A DNA stretch of 52,736 nucleotides from DATLMR01 sp035634255 (GTDB taxonomy: Bacteria; Acidobacteriota; Blastocatellia; UBA7656): contig DASQDI010000170.1 of the NCBI GenBank assembly GCA_035634255.1, forward strand, positions 1-52,736. The letters are read 5' to 3'. Both the position numbers and the translations under genes were made by a program. Each line of letters opens with the position of its first letter. The first letter of the stretch is position 1. Below are positions 52,480-52,736 of the stretch, piece by piece. The notes beneath the pieces are model-generated. The model was given only the letters and a program-made list of their open reading frames with translations. It was not told the DNA's origin and did no database searches.

Positions 52480-52710
52480 ATGTCTATGATTTACGTTCAA
52501 CACCAGAAGACAGGGCGGACGGTCGAGGTGCCCGGCGACGCGGAAATACCGGAAGGCTGGACCGTAGTCGATTCGGTGCTCTGTTCCTGGTGCGGGGAAA
52601 AAGAGGTCAACGAGGAGTTCAGTGACTGGTACCTGACGCTGGTCTGCAACCACCGCTACTGTTCCGAGGAATGCAAGAAAGAGCACAGCCGCAGCAAGTA
52701 TCCTCACTAA
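52480..52710 (+). CDS. Small zinc-finger protein (treble-clef-like)
   Basis: A 76-residue protein with two Cys pairs: LCSWCGEK and, after a 20-residue spacer, CNHRYCSEECKKEHSRSK, which looks like a treble-clef or zinc-ribbon metal site. AAAGGAG precedes the ATG. The gene is cut at the contig ends and its last 37 codons reappear at 1-115; on the circle it is followed by the terminator at 155-198. I cannot assign a function. Small zinc fingers of this kind can bind nucleic acids or act as protein adaptors. Confidence 0.75.
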   Translation: MSMIYVQHQKTGRTVEVPGDAEIPEGWTVVDSVLCSWCGEKEVNEEFSDWYLTLVCNHRYCSEECKKEHSRSKYPH

Positions 52711-52736
52711 CCCCGCCGCGCCCCCTTACTTCGACC
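52596..52736. repeat. Terminal direct repeat, right copy (circular-contig overlap)
   Basis: Identical over its full length to 1-141. It spans the C-terminal end of the small zinc-finger gene and the first 26 bases after it. Confidence 0.9.

Overview
This window looks like one complete circular replicon. The first 141 bases are repeated exactly as the last 141 bases (1-141 = 52596-52736), the usual mark of a circular contig cut at a k-mer overlap, so the circle would be 52,595 bp. It carries a small ParA ATPase, a winged-helix DNA-binding partner, a tyrosine recombinase and iteron-like repeats. I see no rRNA, tRNA, ribosomal protein or phage structural gene, so it is best read as a plasmid. 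The cargo is GC-rich. Its Oar-like TonB-dependent receptor with an N-terminal carboxypeptidase-regulatory domain, its ADOP-type MacB permease and its cytochrome c/copper-monooxygenase fusion all suggest a Gram-negative soil bacterium of the Acidobacteriota (Blastocatellia-like). That host call is an inference from gene content.

The main content is a complete enediyne 'warhead' cassette in one tight plus-strand run, 31495-41674: UnbL (DUF1702), UnbV (FG-GAP/ASPIC), UnbU (membrane protein), a 1944-residue enediyne iterative polyketide synthase (KS-AT-ACP-KR-DH-phosphopantetheinyl transferase) and the hotdog thioesterase. A flavin reductase and an AraC regulator follow. Directly upstream and apparently co-transcribed are a secreted protein, a TonB-dependent receptor, an RND/MMPL exporter and a LolA-like lipoprotein-sorting protein, which looks like an envelope-crossing export module. 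Downstream lie a HEAT-repeat protein with calcium-type loops, a VOC protein, a methyltransferase, a small membrane protein, an FAD monooxygenase, a DUF1579 protein and a MacB-like ABC pair.

Layout: 213-9929 (minus strand) holds likely tailoring and resistance genes: DUF1772 (anthrone-oxygenase family), aldo/keto reductase, two NTF2-like proteins, a VOC protein, a heterodimeric ABC exporter, SnoaL-like cyclases (one intact, one broken) and the cytochrome/copper protein. 10220-13277 holds a protein of unknown function and two proteins made of tandem SRPBCC/START domains, the fold of the calicheamicin self-sacrifice protein CalC. 13.3-18.3 kb is the visibly AT-richer plasmid backbone: iteron-like repeats with a DnaA-box-like site, a small winged-helix protein, a specialised NusG paralogue, the recombinase with a dif-like 28-bp site beside it, ParA, and the winged-helix partner with C-rich repeat arrays inside its gene. 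18.5-24.2 kb holds regulators and stress proteins: an ECF-like sigma factor, a DinB-like protein, a sigma-54 activator with a degenerate receiver, and a ClpC-like ATPase.

Together this suggests a self-contained enediyne production, resistance, export and regulation plasmid in a non-actinobacterial host. The polyene-making core and thioesterase are firmly recognised from motifs. The final product, the resistance roles and the maintenance mechanism are inferences. No cytochrome P450, glycosyltransferase or apoprotein gene was recognised, so either the product is unlike the classic actinomycete enediynes or the chromosome supplies the missing steps.
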